This document shows positions 51,875-62,103 of a stretch of DNA of 64,000 bases, piece by piece (position 1 is the first letter of the stretch; each line of letters starts with the position of its first letter). Under the pieces are notes generated by a model. It made no database searches and was not told where the DNA came from. It saw only the letters and a list, made by a program, of their open reading frames with translations. The position numbers and the translations under genes are program-made. This DNA comes from an uncultured Clostridia bacterium (lineage in GTDB: Bacteria; Bacillota; Clostridia; Oscillospirales; Ruminococcaceae): positions 124,001 to 188,000 of the forward strand of contig CAMVNQ010000001.1 in NCBI GenBank assembly GCA_947168885.1, written 5' to 3'.

Positions 51875-52498
51875 ATGGCAAACGTAAAAGTATATGATAT
51901 GAACGGTCAGCCTGTTTCCGACCTCGAGCTCAATGACGCAGTATTCGGGATCGAACCGAACACAGTCGTTATGCACGCAGCAGTAGTGAATTACCTCGCA
52001 AATCAGCGTCAGGGTACACAATCTACTCTCACCAGAACAGAGGTAAGCGGCGGCGGTAAAAAGCCCTGGAGACAGAAGGGTACGGGTCACGCAAGACAGG
52101 GCTCGACAAGAGCTCCCCAGTGGAGACACGGCGGTATCGCTTTAGGCCCGAAGCCCAGAAGCTACAGCTACTCATTAAATAAAAAGGTCAAGAGACTCGC
52201 TCTCCTTTCCGCTCTTTCGTCCAAGGTAGCAGAAAACGAAATGGTAGTAGTTGACGCTATAAAGACGGATGAGTTCAAGACAAAGACCATAGTGAATATG
52301 CTGAACGCACTCAACGTTGAAGGAAAGGCTCTCATAGTTCTCGATACCAACGACAAGAAGGTAATCAAGAGCGCAGCCAATATCCCCGGCGTAAAGACAA
52401 CTCAGTATAACACTCTCAACGTTTACGACATCCTTAACTACAACAAGTTCATCGTTGTAAAGGATGCGGTGGCAAAGATAGAGGAGGTTTACGCATAA
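51875..52498 (+). CDS. rplD: 50S ribosomal protein L4
   Basis: 207 residues. L4 lines the nascent-peptide tunnel and in many bacteria represses its own operon by binding the leader RNA. The tunnel loop is visible as [19 protein letters not shown] and [12 protein letters not shown], about residues 48-82. The stop overlaps the rplW start by one base (TAATG). Confidence 0.98.
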   Translation: MANVKVYDMNGQPVSDLELNDAVFGIEPNTVVMHAAVVNYLANQRQGTQSTLTRTEVSGGGKKPWRQKGTGHARQGSTRAPQWRHGGIALGPKPRSYSYSLNKKVKRLALLSALSSKVAENEMVVVDAIKTDEFKTKTIVNMLNALNVEGKALIVLDTNDKKVIKSAANIPGVKTTQYNTLNVYDILNYNKFIVVKDAVAKIEEVYA

Positions 52499-52794
52499 TG
52501 GAAAAGCTTGCACAAGACATTATCGTACGTCCGATAATCACAGAAAACTCTATGGAAGGTATCGCAGACCGCAAGTACACCTTCAGAGTTGCGAACTTCG
52601 CAAACAAGATCGAAATAAAGAAGGCTGTTGAGCAGCTTTTCGGCGTTAAAGTCGAGAAGGTCAACACCATAAGCGTTAAAGGCAAGAAGAAGAGAATGGG
52701 CAGACACGAGGGCTATACCTCCGACTGGAAGAAAGCGATAGTAACACTCACCGCTGATTCCAAGACCATCGAGTTCTTCGACGGAATGATATAA
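52498..52794 (+). CDS. rplW: 50S ribosomal protein L23
   Basis: 98 residues. L23 sits at the tunnel exit and docks signal recognition particle and trigger factor. [13 protein letters not shown] and [20 protein letters not shown] are typical, and the C-terminal [15 protein letters not shown] loop is present. It overlaps rplD by one base and precedes rplB by 12. Confidence 0.97.
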   Translation: MEKLAQDIIVRPIITENSMEGIADRKYTFRVANFANKIEIKKAVEQLFGVKVEKVNTISVKGKKKRMGRHEGYTSDWKKAIVTLTADSKTIEFFDGMI

Positions 52795-52806
52795 GGAGTG
52801 AGATAA

Positions 52807-53640
52807 ATGGCTATAAAGACATATAAGCCCGTCACCCCCGGCAGACGCGGAATGACGGTCATTGATTACAGCGGCTTATCCAAGGTCGCTCCTGAGAGAA
52901 GTCTTCTCGAAACTCTCAAAAAGCATTCCGGACGCAACAGCTACGGACGTATCACCGTCAGACATAAGGGCGGCGGAAACAGAAGAAAGTACAGAGTTAT
53001 AGACTTCAAGAGAAACAAGATCGGTATGGACGCGGAAGTCAAGACGATCGAGTACGATCCGAACCGTTCTGCATTCATCGCTCTCGTACAGTATGAGGAC
53101 GGCGAGAAGAGATATATCCTCGCTCCCGAAAAGCTCAGCGTAGGCGATAAGGTAAGAAGCGGCGCAGATGCCGACATCAAGCCCGGCAACACACTCCCGC
53201 TCGCTAACATCCCCGTAGGTACAGTCGTTCACAACGTAGAGCTTCACCCCGGTAAGGGCGCACAGCTCGTTCGTTCCGCAGGCAACATGGCTCAGCTCAT
53301 GGCTAAGGAGAACGGTATGGCTCTCCTCAGACTCCCGAGCGGCGAGCTCAGAAACGTTGCAGAGAACTGCATGGCTACAATAGGTGTAGTAAGCAACGCA
53401 GAACACGCTAACGTGAACTACGGTAAGGCAGGACGCATCAGACACATGGGTATCCGTCCGACCGTAAGAGGTTCTGTAATGAACCCGAACGATCACCCGC
53501 ACGGTGGTGGTGAAGGTAAGTCTCCTGTAGGTCGTCCCGGCCCTGTAACTCCGTGGGGCAAGCCCGCTCTCGGTTATAAGACCAGAAAGACCAACAACAG
53601 AACAGACAAGTTCATCGTTAAGAGAAGAAACGACAAGTAA
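52807..53640 (+). CDS. rplB: 50S ribosomal protein L2
   Basis: 277 residues. L2 bridges the subunits and is needed for peptidyl transferase activity. [22 protein letters not shown] in the N-terminal region (beginning near residue 38) and the C-terminal [20 protein letters not shown], with the universally conserved His, are present. A 96-base gap with an imperfect dyad (53653-53712) separates it from rpsS. Confidence 0.98.
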   Translation: MAIKTYKPVTPGRRGMTVIDYSGLSKVAPERSLLETLKKHSGRNSYGRITVRHKGGGNRRKYRVIDFKRNKIGMDAEVKTIEYDPNRSAFIALVQYEDGEKRYILAPEKLSVGDKVRSGADADIKPGNTLPLANIPVGTVVHNVELHPGKGAQLVRSAGNMAQLMAKENGMALLRLPSGELRNVAENCMATIGVVSNAEHANVNYGKAGRIRHMGIRPTVRGSVMNPNDHPHGGGEGKSPVGRPGPVTPWGKPALGYKTRKTNNRTDKFIVKRRNDK

Positions 53641-53736
53641 AACAATCCGCAGGCTGCTGTTAATAAGGGTGCGTACCGTAAAAGGGTAAAACGTATTTCA
53701 TTAACTTGCAGCAAAGCTTGAAAGGAAATAGAATCT

Positions 53737-54012
53737 ATGAGCAGAAGCATAAAGAAAGGCCCTTATGTCCAGGAAGCTCTCTATAAGCGCGTTCTCGCAA
53801 TGAACGAGGCTAACGAGAAGAAGGTCCTCAAGACATGGAGCCGTTCAAGCACGATATTCCCCGATTTCGTAGGTCATACGATCGCAGTTCATGACGGACG
53901 CAAGCACGTTCCGGTATATGTAACAGAGGACATGGTAGGTCACAAGCTCGGCGAGTTCGCCCCCACAAGAACATTCAAGGGTCATGTGGGAAGCAAGACC
54001 ACCAAGAAGTAA
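53737..54012 (+). CDS. rpsS: 30S ribosomal protein S19
   Basis: 91 residues. S19 is in the 30S head and contacts the A-site tRNA and Rim[16 protein letters not shown] and the [31 protein letters not shown] region (in shorter form [14 protein letters not shown]) identify it. GAAAGGAAA lies upstream; the gap to rplV is 13 bases. Confidence 0.98.
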   Translation: MSRSIKKGPYVQEALYKRVLAMNEANEKKVLKTWSRSSTIFPDFVGHTIAVHDGRKHVPVYVTEDMVGHKLGEFAPTRTFKGHVGSKTTKK

Positions 54013-54025
54013 GGAGGAGAAACGA

Positions 54026-54361
54026 ATGGAAGCAAGAGCTGAATTAAGACAGGTTCGTATTTCTCCCCGCAAGGTAGGGATCGTCCTCGATCTTATCAGA
54101 AATAAGCCCTGTGATATTGCTATGGCAATACTCAAGAACACTCCCAAGGCGGCTTGCGAGCCCCTCGTGAAGCTTCTCAAGAGCGCTATGGCAAACGCAG
54201 AGAACAATCACAATATGGATCTCAGCCGCTGCTACGTGGCTGAAGCGCACTGCGGCGCAGGTGTTACTCTCAAGAGAATAAGACCCGCAGCAAAGGGCAG
54301 CGCACACAGGATCTTAAAGAGAACGTCCAATATCGTTCTGGTCGTTAAGGAATCGGAGTAA
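54026..54361 (+). CDS. rplV: 50S ribosomal protein L22
   Basis: 111 residues from the ATG at 54026 (AAGGAGG upstream); an earlier in-frame start would overlap rpsS. L22 extends a hairpin into the exit tunnel, where macrolide-resistance changes arise. [18 protein letters not shown] and the tunnel hairpin near [17 protein letters not shown] are clear. Confidence 0.97.
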   Translation: MEARAELRQVRISPRKVGIVLDLIRNKPCDIAMAILKNTPKAACEPLVKLLKSAMANAENNHNMDLSRCYVAEAHCGAGVTLKRIRPAAKGSAHRILKRTSNIVLVVKESE

Positions 54362-54373
54362 GGAGGTAAACAA

Positions 54374-55144
54374 ATGGGACAGAAAGTTAATCCCCACGGT
54401 CTCAGAGTAGGCGTTATCAAGGATTGGGATTCCCGCTGGTTTGCCGGAAAATCAACCTTTGGCGACACACTCGTTGAAGACTACAAGATCCGTGAGTTTT
54501 TAAAGAAAAAGCTCTATAAGGCAGGTATCCCCTCGATCGAGATCGAGAGAGACGCCACAAAGGTAAAGGTAAATATCGAATGCGCAAAGCCCGGTATGGT
54601 AATAGGCCAGAAGGGCGCGGAGATAGACAAGCTCAGAACAGAGCTCGAGAAGCTCACAAAGGGCAAGACAGTCCTCGTGAACATCATCGAAGTAAAGAAC
54701 CCCGATCTTTCCGCACAGCTCGTTGCGGAGAACATCGCTTCTCAGCTTGAAGCCCGCGTATCCTTCAGAAGAGCTATGAAGTCCTGCATCGGCAGAACAA
54801 TGAAGCTCGGCGCAAAGGGTATTAAGACACAGGTAGCCGGCCGTCTCGGCGGTGCCGAGATCGCTCGTTCCGAGAGCTATCACGAGGGTACAATCCCGCT
54901 TCAGACTCTCCGTGCTGACATCGACTACGGTGTAGCAAGAGCAAATACAACTTACGGCGTTATCGGCGTAAAGGTATGGATCTATAAGGGCGAAGTCCTC
55001 AAGGGCGAAGTTCGTGAGAACAAGAGCGAGAGACCCGCAAGAAGAAGAAACGACAGGAATGACAGAAACGGTGAGGCAAGAAAGCCCCGTCGTCCCAGAA
55101 ATTCCGAGAGAACCGAAAAGAAAGATGAAGGGGGTAATGAATAA
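54374..55144 (+). CDS. rpsC: 30S ribosomal protein S3
   Basis: 256 residues. S3 forms part of the mRNA entry channel and helicase site. The KH domain motif [16 protein letters not shown] is at about 75-90. The C-terminal ~45 residues are a highly charged Arg/Glu/Asn/Lys tail, longer than in Bacillus (218 residues); this extension is common in Clostridia. The stop overlaps rplP by one base. Confidence 0.98.
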   Translation: MGQKVNPHGLRVGVIKDWDSRWFAGKSTFGDTLVEDYKIREFLKKKLYKAGIPSIEIERDATKVKVNIECAKPGMVIGQKGAEIDKLRTELEKLTKGKTVLVNIIEVKNPDLSAQLVAENIASQLEARVSFRRAMKSCIGRTMKLGAKGIKTQVAGRLGGAEIARSESYHEGTIPLQTLRADIDYGVARANTTYGVIGVKVWIYKGEVLKGEVRENKSERPARRRNDRNDRNGEARKPRRPRNSERTEKKDEGGNE

Positions 55145-55566
55145 TGTTACTTCCAAAGAGAGTAAAGTACAGAAGACAGCAGAGAGGTCGTATGACCGGT
55201 AAGGCTATGCGCGGCAACAAGGTAACAAACGGAGATTACGGTCTTCAGGCTCTTGAGCCCGCATGGATCACATCAAACCAGATAGAGGCTGCCCGTATCG
55301 CTATGACGCGTTACATCAAGAGAGGCGGTCAGGTCTGGATAAAGATATTCCCCGACAAGCCCGTTACCGAAAAGCCCGCTGAAACACGAATGGGTTCCGG
55401 TAAAGGTTCGCCTGAGTACTGGGTAGCAGTAGTTAAGCCCGGCAGAGTTCTCTTTGAGATCGCAGGCGTATCCGAAGAGGTTGCAAGAGAGGCACTTCGT
55501 CTCGCGATGCACAAGCTTCCGATCAAGTGCAAGTTTGTGGCAAAGGAAAAGGAGGCTGATGCATAA
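55144..55566 (+). CDS. rplP: 50S ribosomal protein L16
   Basis: 140 residues. L16 helps position A-site t[22 protein letters not shown] at the start and [19 protein letters not shown] near residue 80 identify it. It overlaps rpsC and rpmC by one base at each end, so the three genes are translationally coupled. Confidence 0.98.
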   Translation: MLLPKRVKYRRQQRGRMTGKAMRGNKVTNGDYGLQALEPAWITSNQIEAARIAMTRYIKRGGQVWIKIFPDKPVTEKPAETRMGSGKGSPEYWVAVVKPGRVLFEIAGVSEEVAREALRLAMHKLPIKCKFVAKEKEADA

Positions 55567-55772
55567 TGAAGAAGATCACAAAGGAGATCAGAGATCTTTC
55601 CGAGGTGGAGCTTCAGAACAGAGCCACAGAGCTCAAGCAGGAGCTTTTTAACCTTCGTTTCCAGCTCGCTGTAAATCAGCTCGACAACCCCACAAGAATA
55701 AAGGCGGTCAAGAAAGAGATCGCAATTATCAAGACAATACAGCGTGAGCGTGAGCTCGCCGCTAAGAGCTGA
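55566..55772 (+). CDS. rpmC: 50S ribosomal protein L29
   Basis: 68 residues in two helices. L29 contacts L23 at the tunnel exit. The segment [20 protein letters not shown] near the middle and the C-terminal [12 protein letters not shown] helix are typical. Confidence 0.96.
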   Translation: MKKITKEIRDLSEVELQNRATELKQELFNLRFQLAVNQLDNPTRIKAVKKEIAIIKTIQRERELAAKS

Positions 55773-55789
55773 GAGGGGAGGACACGGAA

Positions 55790-56047
55790 ATGGAAGAAAG
55801 AAATCTCAGAAAGACAAGAGTCGGCAAGGTAGTAAGCAACAAGATGGAAAAGACCATTGTTGTAGCTATCGCGGATAACGTTCGCCATCCTCTCTACAAG
55901 AAGATAATCAAGCGCACTATAAAGCTCAAGGCTCACGATGAGGAGAACACCTGCAATATAGGCGATACCGTGGAGATCATGGAAACAAGACCCCTCTCCA
56001 AAGACAAGAGATGGCGCCTCGTGAACGTGATCGAGAGAGCTAAGTAA
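55790..56047 (+). CDS. rpsQ: 30S ribosomal protein S17
   Basis: 85 residues. An OB-fold primary 16S rRNA-binding protein. [19 protein letters not shown] and the C-terminal [18 protein letters not shown] are characteristic. AGGGGAGGAC precedes the start. Confidence 0.97.
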   Translation: MEERNLRKTRVGKVVSNKMEKTIVVAIADNVRHPLYKKIIKRTIKLKAHDEENTCNIGDTVEIMETRPLSKDKRWRLVNVIERAK

Positions 56048-56067
56048 GCGGAAGGAGCAAAAAGACC

Positions 56068-56436
56068 ATGATACAGATGCAGACACGCCTCAAGGTCGCT
56101 GATAACACAGGTGCCAAAGAGCTTATGTGTATCAGAGTCCTCGGAGGTACTCGCAGAAAATACGCCAATATCGGCGATATAATTGTCGCTTCCGTAAAGA
56201 AGGCGACTCCCGGCGGCACCGTTAAGAAGGGCGACGTCGTAAAGTGCGTCATAGTACGTTCTGCGACCGGTCTCAGAAGAAGCGACGGAACATATATCCG
56301 CTTCGACGAGAATGCAGCCGTTATAATCAGAGAAGACAAGACTCCCAGAGGTACTCGTATCTTTGGACCGGTAGCAAGAGAGCTTCGTGAAAAAGACTTT
56401 ATGAAGATCCTTTCTCTTGCCCCCGAAGTATTATAA
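56068..56436 (+). CDS. rplN: 50S ribosomal protein L14
   Basis: 122 residues. L14 lies at the subunit interface. [19 protein letters not shown] and the C-terminal [14 protein letters not shown] are diagnostic. GGAAGGAG lies upstream; rplX follows after 14 bases. Confidence 0.98.
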   Translation: MIQMQTRLKVADNTGAKELMCIRVLGGTRRKYANIGDIIVASVKKATPGGTVKKGDVVKCVIVRSATGLRRSDGTYIRFDENAAVIIREDKTPRGTRIFGPVARELREKDFMKILSLAPEVL

Positions 56437-56450
56437 GGGAGGATCGGAGC

Positions 56451-56765
56451 ATGAACAATTTACACGTTAAAACAGGCGACGAAGTACAGATAATCTCCGG
56501 TAAGGATAAGGGCAAGACCGGTAAGGTCCTTCAGGTGTCCCCCTCCGAAGGTAAAGTTATCGTCGAAGGCTGCAATATGGTGACAAAGCACGTAAAGGCA
56601 AGACAGCAGGGTCAGCTCAGCGGTATCGTAAAGGCTGAAGGCGCTCTTTACGCAAGCAAGGTAATGCCCGTTTGCTCGAAGTGCAAGAAGCCCGTTCGCG
56701 TTGGCAGCACAGAAAAGGACGGAAAGAAGATCAGAGTCTGCAAGAAGTGCGGCGCTGAACTTTAA
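56451..56765 (+). CDS. rplX: 50S ribosomal protein L24
   Basis: 104 residues. L24 is an assembly initiator with an N-terminal KOW motif (GDEVQIISGKDKGKTGKVLQ, about 8-27). The C-terminal part carries two CxxC pairs (CSKC and CKKC) with spacing that could bind zinc, as in many Firmicutes. A 75-base gap precedes rplE. Confidence 0.97.
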   Translation: MNNLHVKTGDEVQIISGKDKGKTGKVLQVSPSEGKVIVEGCNMVTKHVKARQQGQLSGIVKAEGALYASKVMPVCSKCKKPVRVGSTEKDGKKIRVCKKCGAEL

Positions 56766-56840
56766 GCCACGAATTGACGAAGCTTGACGGAGCGGTCGGA
56801 TAACATAAGTTCCGGCTTCCGTCGGTAAGGAGAAAATAAA

Positions 56841-57380
56841 ATGTCAACAATGAAAACTTATTACAAGGAGACCGTTGCTCCCGCACTTTTCAAGAAGTTC
56901 GGCTACAAGAGCGTAATGGAAACTCCGAAGCTCAATAAGATCGTCATCAACGTCGGCTGCGGCGAAGCAAAGGACGATCAGAAGAAGATCGATGCCATCA
57001 TGGGCGATTTAAGCCAGATCACAGGTCAGAAACCCGTTATCTGCCGCGCTAAGAAGGCTATCGCGAACTTCAAGCTCAGAGAGGGCAACATCATCGGTGT
57101 CAAGGTAACTCTCAGAGGCGAGGTAATGTACGAATTCCTCGACAGATTCTTCAATATCGCACTTCCCCGTGTAAGAGACTTCAGAGGTATCAACCCCAAC
57201 TCTTTCGACGGCAGAGGAAACTACAGCGTAGGTATCAAAGAACAGCTCATATTCCCCGAAATAGATTATGAGAAGATCGACGCTATCCGCGGTATGGACA
57301 TCAACTTTGTAACAACAGCTAAAACAGACGAAGAGGCAAAAGAGCTGCTCACGCTTATGGGCGCTCCGTTTGCCAAATAA
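56841..57380 (+). CDS. rplE: 50S ribosomal protein L5
   Basis: 179 residues. L5 binds 5S rRNA in the central protuberance. [20 protein letters not shown] at the start and [19 protein letters not shown] in the second half support the call. AAGGAG precedes the ATG. Confidence 0.98.
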   Translation: MSTMKTYYKETVAPALFKKFGYKSVMETPKLNKIVINVGCGEAKDDQKKIDAIMGDLSQITGQKPVICRAKKAIANFKLREGNIIGVKVTLRGEVMYEFLDRFFNIALPRVRDFRGINPNSFDGRGNYSVGIKEQLIFPEIDYEKIDAIRGMDINFVTTAKTDEEAKELLTLMGAPFAK

Positions 57381-57400
57381 GAAAGGTTAAGGAAAAAAAC

Positions 57401-57586
57401 ATGGCAAAGAAATCAATAGTTGCAAAACAGCAGCGCCCTGCAAAATTTTCTACCCGTTCTTATAACAGATGCAAAATATGCGGCAGACCTCATGCATATC
57501 TCCGTAAGTTCGGAATTTGCAGAATTTGCTTCAGAGAACTCGCTTATAAGGGTCAGATACCCGGAGTCAAGAAGGCAAGCTGGTAA
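57401..57586 (+). CDS. rpsZ: 30S ribosomal protein S14, zinc (type Z)
   Basis: 61 residues. The short S14 form with four Cys ligands, CKIC (about 24-27) and CRIC (about 40-43), typical of Firmicutes; the longer zinc-independent form is used elsewhere. [20 protein letters not shown] is the core. It lies 20 bases after rplE. Confidence 0.97.
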   Translation: MAKKSIVAKQQRPAKFSTRSYNRCKICGRPHAYLRKFGICRICFRELAYKGQIPGVKKASW

Positions 57587-57619
57587 TTTTACATCACTAA
57601 ATTAAGGAGGAAGCAGAAA

Positions 57620-58018
57620 ATGCAGATCACTGATACTATCGCAGATATGCTTACGAGAATCCGTAACGCGAGTGCGGCAAAGCACCCCACGATAGATGTT
57701 CCCTGCTCGAACGTAAAGAAGCAGATCGCTCAGATACTCGTTGACGAGGGTTATATAAAGAACTTCCGTGTAATCGAGGACAACAAGCAGGGTGTCATCC
57801 GGATCACTCTCAAGTACACTGAGAATAAGTCACAGGTTATTACAGGCTTACGCAGAGTAAGTAAGCCCGGTTTAAGAATTTACTCGAACTGCAAGGATAT
57901 GCCCAAGGTAATGAAGGGTCTCGGTATAGCTATCGTTTCCACTTCCAAGGGCATCATGACCGACAGAAAGGCAAGAGAGCTCCATGTCGGCGGCGAAATT
58001 CTCGCGTTTGTATGGTAA
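57620..58018 (+). CDS. rpsH: 30S ribosomal protein S8
   Basis: 132 residues. S8 binds the central domain of 16S rRNA. In some bacteria it represses the spc operon. [14 protein letters not shown] at the start and [19 protein letters not shown] near the end are diagnostic. AAGGAGGAAG lies upstream. Confidence 0.98.
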   Translation: MQITDTIADMLTRIRNASAAKHPTIDVPCSNVKKQIAQILVDEGYIKNFRVIEDNKQGVIRITLKYTENKSQVITGLRRVSKPGLRIYSNCKDMPKVMKGLGIAIVSTSKGIMTDRKARELHVGGEILAFVW

Positions 58019-58030
58019 GGAGGAACAGAT

Positions 58031-58576
58031 ATGTCAAGAATAGGTAAACACGCTATCACTGTTCCCGCAGGCGTAGAGGTAAAGGTCGACGGATCCACAG
58101 TGACGGTAAAAGGACCCAAGGGTACACTTACAAAAGAGTTCAAGCCCTCTATGAAGATAACCGCAGAAAACGGCGAGATAAAGGTAGAACGCCCCGACGA
58201 TGAGGCAGCAAACCGTTCTCTCCACGGTCTCACAAGAACACTTATAAGCAACATGGTAATTGGCGTTACCGAGGGCTTCAAGAAGCAGCTTGAGATCAAC
58301 GGTGTCGGCTACAGATGCCAGAAGCAGGGTAAGGATCTCATCCTTAACATAGGCTATTCGCATCAGGTAATAGTTTCCGATACCGACGACATCAAGATCG
58401 AAGCTCCCCAGCCGAACCAGATCATCATCACAGGTATAGATAAGCAGAAGGTTGGCCAGTTTGCAGCAGAGGTAAGATCAAAGCGTCCTCCCGAGCCGTA
58501 TAAGGGCAAGGGCATCAAGTACGTTGATGAAGTTATCCGCCGCAAAGAGGGAAAAGCCGGTAAGGGCAAGAAATAA
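58031..58576 (+). CDS. rplF: 50S ribosomal protein L6
   Basis: 181 residues with two similar domains. L6 sits near the factor-binding site. SRIGKHAITVPAGVEV at the start and RPPEPYKGKGIKYVDEVIRR near the end support it. Confidence 0.98.
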   Translation: MSRIGKHAITVPAGVEVKVDGSTVTVKGPKGTLTKEFKPSMKITAENGEIKVERPDDEAANRSLHGLTRTLISNMVIGVTEGFKKQLEINGVGYRCQKQGKDLILNIGYSHQVIVSDTDDIKIEAPQPNQIIITGIDKQKVGQFAAEVRSKRPPEPYKGKGIKYVDEVIRRKEGKAGKGKK

Positions 58577-58597
58577 AACATAAGGAGTGATAAATAA

Positions 58598-58957
58598 ATG
58601 ATCAAGCAGATAGACAGCAACAAGAGCAGAATAAAGCGTCATCAGAGAGTCAGAAACAAGATCTCCGGTACAGCTTCCTGTCCGCGCCTTAATGTTTTCC
58701 GTTCCGCAAAGAACATCTATGCTCAGCTTATCGACGATGAAGCAGGTGTGACACTCTGCGCAGCATCCTCAAACGAGAAGAGCTTCACCGAGTACGGCGG
58801 AAACTGCGAGGCTGCCAAGAAGGTAGGTCTCACACTCGCGGAAAGAGCAAAGGATAAGGGTATAACAGACGTCGTATTCGACCGTTCGGGTTATATCTAT
58901 CACGGAAGAGTTGCAGCGCTCGCAGACGGTGCGCGCGAAGGCGGACTCAATTTCTAA
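58598..58957 (+). CDS. rplR: 50S ribosomal protein L18
   Basis: 119 residues. L18 binds 5S r[23 protein letters not shown] near the start and the C-terminal [20 protein letters not shown] are typical. It lies 21 bases after rplF and 20 before rpsE. Confidence 0.98.
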   Translation: MIKQIDSNKSRIKRHQRVRNKISGTASCPRLNVFRSAKNIYAQLIDDEAGVTLCAASSNEKSFTEYGGNCEAAKKVGLTLAERAKDKGITDVVFDRSGYIYHGRVAALADGAREGGLNF

Positions 58958-58977
58958 TAATACAGGAGGAAAAAGCT

Positions 58978-59478
58978 TTGGCACTTATAGATGCATCTAA
59001 ATTAGAACTTGCCGAAAAAGTCGTTGCAATAAACCGTGTATCCAAGACAGTAAAGGGCGGACGTATCATGAAGTTCTCCGCACTCGTAGTCGTAGGTGAC
59101 GGAAACGGCATCGTAGGCTTCGGTCTCGGCAAATCAAACGAAGTTCCCGATGCTATTCGCAAGGCTATCGAGGACGCCAAGAAGAACCTTATCAAGGTAT
59201 CTCTCAAGGGCACAACGATTCCGCATGAGACAGTAGGTAAGTTCGGCGCAGGCGCGGTTCTTATGAGACCGGCTCCCGAAGGTACCGGCGTTATCGCGGG
59301 CGGCCCCGTTCGTTCCGTAGTCGAAATGGCGGGTATCAAGAATATCCGTACAAAGTCGCTTCGTTCCAACAACCCCTGCAACGTTGTAAGAGCAACAGTA
59401 GCAGGTCTCGCTTCTCTCAGAGATGCAGAGCAGGTAGCGGCTATCAGAGGTAAGACAGTCAAGGAAATCTTAGGCTGA
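58978..59478 (+). CDS. rpsE: 30S ribosomal protein S5
   Basis: 166 residues. S5 helps decode accurately and guards the mRNA entry. The start codon is TTG (58978), with CAGGAGGAAA before it. [19 protein letters not shown] and [17 protein letters not shown] are hallmark segments. The N-terminus is short compared with Bacillus S5, but the double-stranded RNA-binding domain is complete. Confidence 0.97.
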   Translation: MALIDASKLELAEKVVAINRVSKTVKGGRIMKFSALVVVGDGNGIVGFGLGKSNEVPDAIRKAIEDAKKNLIKVSLKGTTIPHETVGKFGAGAVLMRPAPEGTGVIAGGPVRSVVEMAGIKNIRTKSLRSNNPCNVVRATVAGLASLRDAEQVAAIRGKTVKEILG

Positions 59479-59497
59479 TAAACGGAGGTAAAACGTT

Positions 59498-59665
59498 ATG
59501 AAGATAAAACTCGTAAAGTCTCTTATCGGCCGCAAGGACAGCCATATCGCGACTGCAAAGTCACTTGGTCTGAGAAAGATCGGCGATGTTACCGAACAGC
59601 CCGATAATGAGGCAACAAAGGGAAAGATCAACGAGATAAAGTACCTCGTTGAGGTTTCGGACTAA
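59498..59665 (+). CDS. rpmD: 50S ribosomal protein L30
   Basis: A small gene of 55 residues between rpsE and rplO. It begins MKIKLVKSLIGRKDSHIATA and contains SLGLRKIGDV, as L30 does. CGGAGGTAAAA precedes the ATG. Gap lengths (19 and 27 bases) match co-transcription. Confidence 0.96.
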   Translation: MKIKLVKSLIGRKDSHIATAKSLGLRKIGDVTEQPDNEATKGKINEIKYLVEVSD

Positions 59666-59692
59666 AAGATCAGACAAATAGGAGGTGTAACA

Positions 59693-60136
59693 ATGAAGCT
59701 ACACGAATTATCTCCTGCCGAGGGCGCAACAAAAGAAGTAAAGCGTATAGGCCGCGGACATGGTTCCGGCCAGGGCAAGACGGCAGGTAAGGGTCATAAA
59801 GGTCAGTGGGCTCGTTCCGGCGGCGGAGTAAAGCCCGGATTTGAGGGCGGCCAGACAAAGCTCGCTATGCGTATCCCTAAGCGCGGTTTCAACAATATCT
59901 TCGCTACAGAGTATGCGACCGTAAATGTTTCCGACCTTGAGGCACGCTTCGAGAGCGGTGCGGAAATCGACGCACAGGCGCTCATCGACTGCGGACTTAT
60001 CAAGAAGGTATATGACGGCATCAAAATTCTCGGGAGCGGCGAGCTGACCAAAAGCTTTACCGTCAAGGCTTCCAAGTTTACCGCAACAGCTGCGGAAAAA
60101 ATCGAGAAGGCGGGCGGAAAGGCTGAGGTGGTATAA
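59693..60136 (+). CDS. rplO: 50S ribosomal protein L15
   Basis: 147 residues. L15 is a late assembly protein. The Gly-rich N-terminal extension is clear ([20 protein letters not shown], about 18-37). The stop overlaps the secY start by one base. Confidence 0.98.
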   Translation: MKLHELSPAEGATKEVKRIGRGHGSGQGKTAGKGHKGQWARSGGGVKPGFEGGQTKLAMRIPKRGFNNIFATEYATVNVSDLEARFESGAEIDAQALIDCGLIKKVYDGIKILGSGELTKSFTVKASKFTATAAEKIEKAGGKAEVV

Positions 60137-61422
60137 TGTTTGAAGTCTTTCGCAATGCGTGGAAGGATATAAACCTTCGCAAGAAGATTTTATACACATT
60201 ATTCATCATCGTCATTTTCCGTTTAGGATCAAACATTTTCGTTCCGTTCCTCGATATGAGCGCAATCTCCGACCTCGTGGGCGGTGAATCCTTACTCGGG
60301 TTCCTCGACACCATGACCGGTGGCTCGCTCGCGAACGGTACGCTGCTTGCAATGTCCATCACACCGTATATCAACGCGTCGATCATCATTCAGCTTCTCG
60401 CAGTAGCCATTCCGGCACTTGAGAAGATGCAGAAAGAGGGAGATGAGGGCAGAAAACGCCTGAATTTCATCACAAAGATGACATCTCTCGGTCTTGCAAT
60501 AGCACAGGCGATAGGCTTCTATTTCCTGCTCAACGCAAGAGGCGCCGTAAAATATACGGACGGTTTCAGCGGCGTTCTCACCGCAATCACGATAGTTATA
60601 TGCTTCGTGGCGGGCGCATCGCTCATAATCTGGCTCGGTGACCAGATCAACGAAAAAGGTATCGGAAACGGTATCTCTATGATACTCTTCGCGGGTATCG
60701 TCGCAAGAATGCCTTCGTCGGTATTCTCGCTCATCCAGACTATGCAGGCAGATATGAAGAATGCTATCCTCGTTCCCGTGGTAGGCATAATCTTCATAGT
60801 AATGATAGGTCTCGTCGTTCTTATGACGAACGCGGAAAGACGTATCCCTGTTCAGTATGCAAAACGTGTTGTAGGCAGAAAGATGTACGGCGGTCAGTCG
60901 TCCTACATCCCGATCAAGGTTGCTATGGCAGGTGTTATGCCGATCATCTTCGCGATGTCGGTAATGGCGCTTCCTCAGACGATATGCAGCTTCTTCGGCA
61001 TCTACGGAGAAGGCGACACGTTCTGGGACGGTTTTGTAAGACTTTTCAGCCAGTCGAGCTGGCTGTATGCGATACTCTACTTCCTGCTCATAATCGCGTT
61101 CAACTATTTCTACATCGCGATTCAGTACAACCCCGTAGAGATCGCGAACAATCTGAAGAAGAACAACGGTGCTATCCCGGGTATCCGTCCCGGCAAGCCC
61201 ACATCAGATTTCATTCAGAACTCGCTCTCCAAGATCTCGCTTATCGGTGCTATGTTCCTCGCGTTCATAGCTATCTTCCCGATAATATTCAGACAGTTCT
61301 CCGGCATCAACGTTTCCCTCGGCGGTACAACAATGCTGATCCTCGTAGGCGTTGCGCTTGAAACTGTACGTTCTCTCGAGAGCCAGATGATGATGCGTCA
61401 TCACAAGGGCTTCCTCGAATAA
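60136..61422 (+). CDS. secY: Protein translocase channel subunit SecY
   Basis: Core channel of the Sec translocon: 428 residues, ten membrane helices. ASIIIQLLAVAIPALEKMQKEG (near residue 76; partly quoted) marks the second helix and loop. The cytosolic loop NAERRIPVQYAKRVVGRKMYGGQSS (partly quoted as RRIPVQYAKRVVGR) contacts SecA and the ribosome. The C-terminal ESQMMMRHHKGFLE is usual. It is coupled to rplO, the normal spc order. Confidence 0.98.
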   Translation: MFEVFRNAWKDINLRKKILYTLFIIVIFRLGSNIFVPFLDMSAISDLVGGESLLGFLDTMTGGSLANGTLLAMSITPYINASIIIQLLAVAIPALEKMQKEGDEGRKRLNFITKMTSLGLAIAQAIGFYFLLNARGAVKYTDGFSGVLTAITIVICFVAGASLIIWLGDQINEKGIGNGISMILFAGIVARMPSSVFSLIQTMQADMKNAILVPVVGIIFIVMIGLVVLMTNAERRIPVQYAKRVVGRKMYGGQSSYIPIKVAMAGVMPIIFAMSVMALPQTICSFFGIYGEGDTFWDGFVRLFSQSSWLYAILYFLLIIAFNYFYIAIQYNPVEIANNLKKNNGAIPGIRPGKPTSDFIQNSLSKISLIGAMFLAFIAIFPIIFRQFSGINVSLGGTTMLILVGVALETVRSLESQMMMRHHKGFLE

Positions 61423-61466
61423 GCAAAAGGATCGGCTTTAAGCCGGTCACGGTAAAAGGAGAAAAT

Positions 61467-62099
61467 ATGAACCTTATCTTCTTAGGCGCTCCCGGCGCCG
61501 GAAAAGGAACTCAGGCGGAGATCGTCTGCGAAAAGCTCGGCATTCCCGCTCTTTCAACGGGAAATATGCTCAGAGAAGCTGTTAAGAACGGCACTCCCAC
61601 AGGTCTTGCCGCAAAAGAGTATATGGACAGGGGTGACCTTGTTCCCGACGAGATAGTTATCGGCATACTCAAGGACAGGATCGCTAAGGACGACGCAAAG
61701 AACGGCTTCATACTCGACGGATTCCCGAGAACGGTCGCTCAGGCAGAGGCCCTCGACGCTATGGGAGTGAATATTGACAAGGTCATCGAGATCTATGTTC
61801 CCGACGATAAGATCTGCGCAAGACTTTCGGGAAGAAGAGTGTGCGAAGGCTGCGGTGCTTCCTATCACATCGAGCATAAGCCCACAAAGACAGAGGGTAT
61901 CTGCGACAGCTGCGGCGCAAAGGTAGTGCAGAGAGTTGACGACAAGCCCGAAACGGTGCTTTCGAGACTCGAAACATACTATGAAAAGACCGCTCCGCTC
62001 AAGGATTATTACTCCGCAAAGGGCAAGCTCAAGACCGTTGTAGGCCAGGAAAGCATAGCTGATACAGCAAAGCTCACTCTTGAGGCAATAGAAGGATAA
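61467..62099 (+). CDS. adk: Adenylate kinase
   Basis: 210 residues. It interconverts AMP + ATP with 2 ADP. The P-loop GAPGAGKGT is at 7-15. STGNMLREAV binds AMP. The long lid carries a four-Cys zinc site, CEGC (about 129-132) and CDSC (about 149-152), typical of Gram-positives. LDGFPRTVAQAEAL is the AMP-binding strand. Confidence 0.98.
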   Translation: MNLIFLGAPGAGKGTQAEIVCEKLGIPALSTGNMLREAVKNGTPTGLAAKEYMDRGDLVPDEIVIGILKDRIAKDDAKNGFILDGFPRTVAQAEALDAMGVNIDKVIEIYVPDDKICARLSGRRVCEGCGASYHIEHKPTKTEGICDSCGAKVVQRVDDKPETVLSRLETYYEKTAPLKDYYSAKGKLKTVVGQESIADTAKLTLEAIEG

Positions 62100-62103
62100 G
62101 CAA

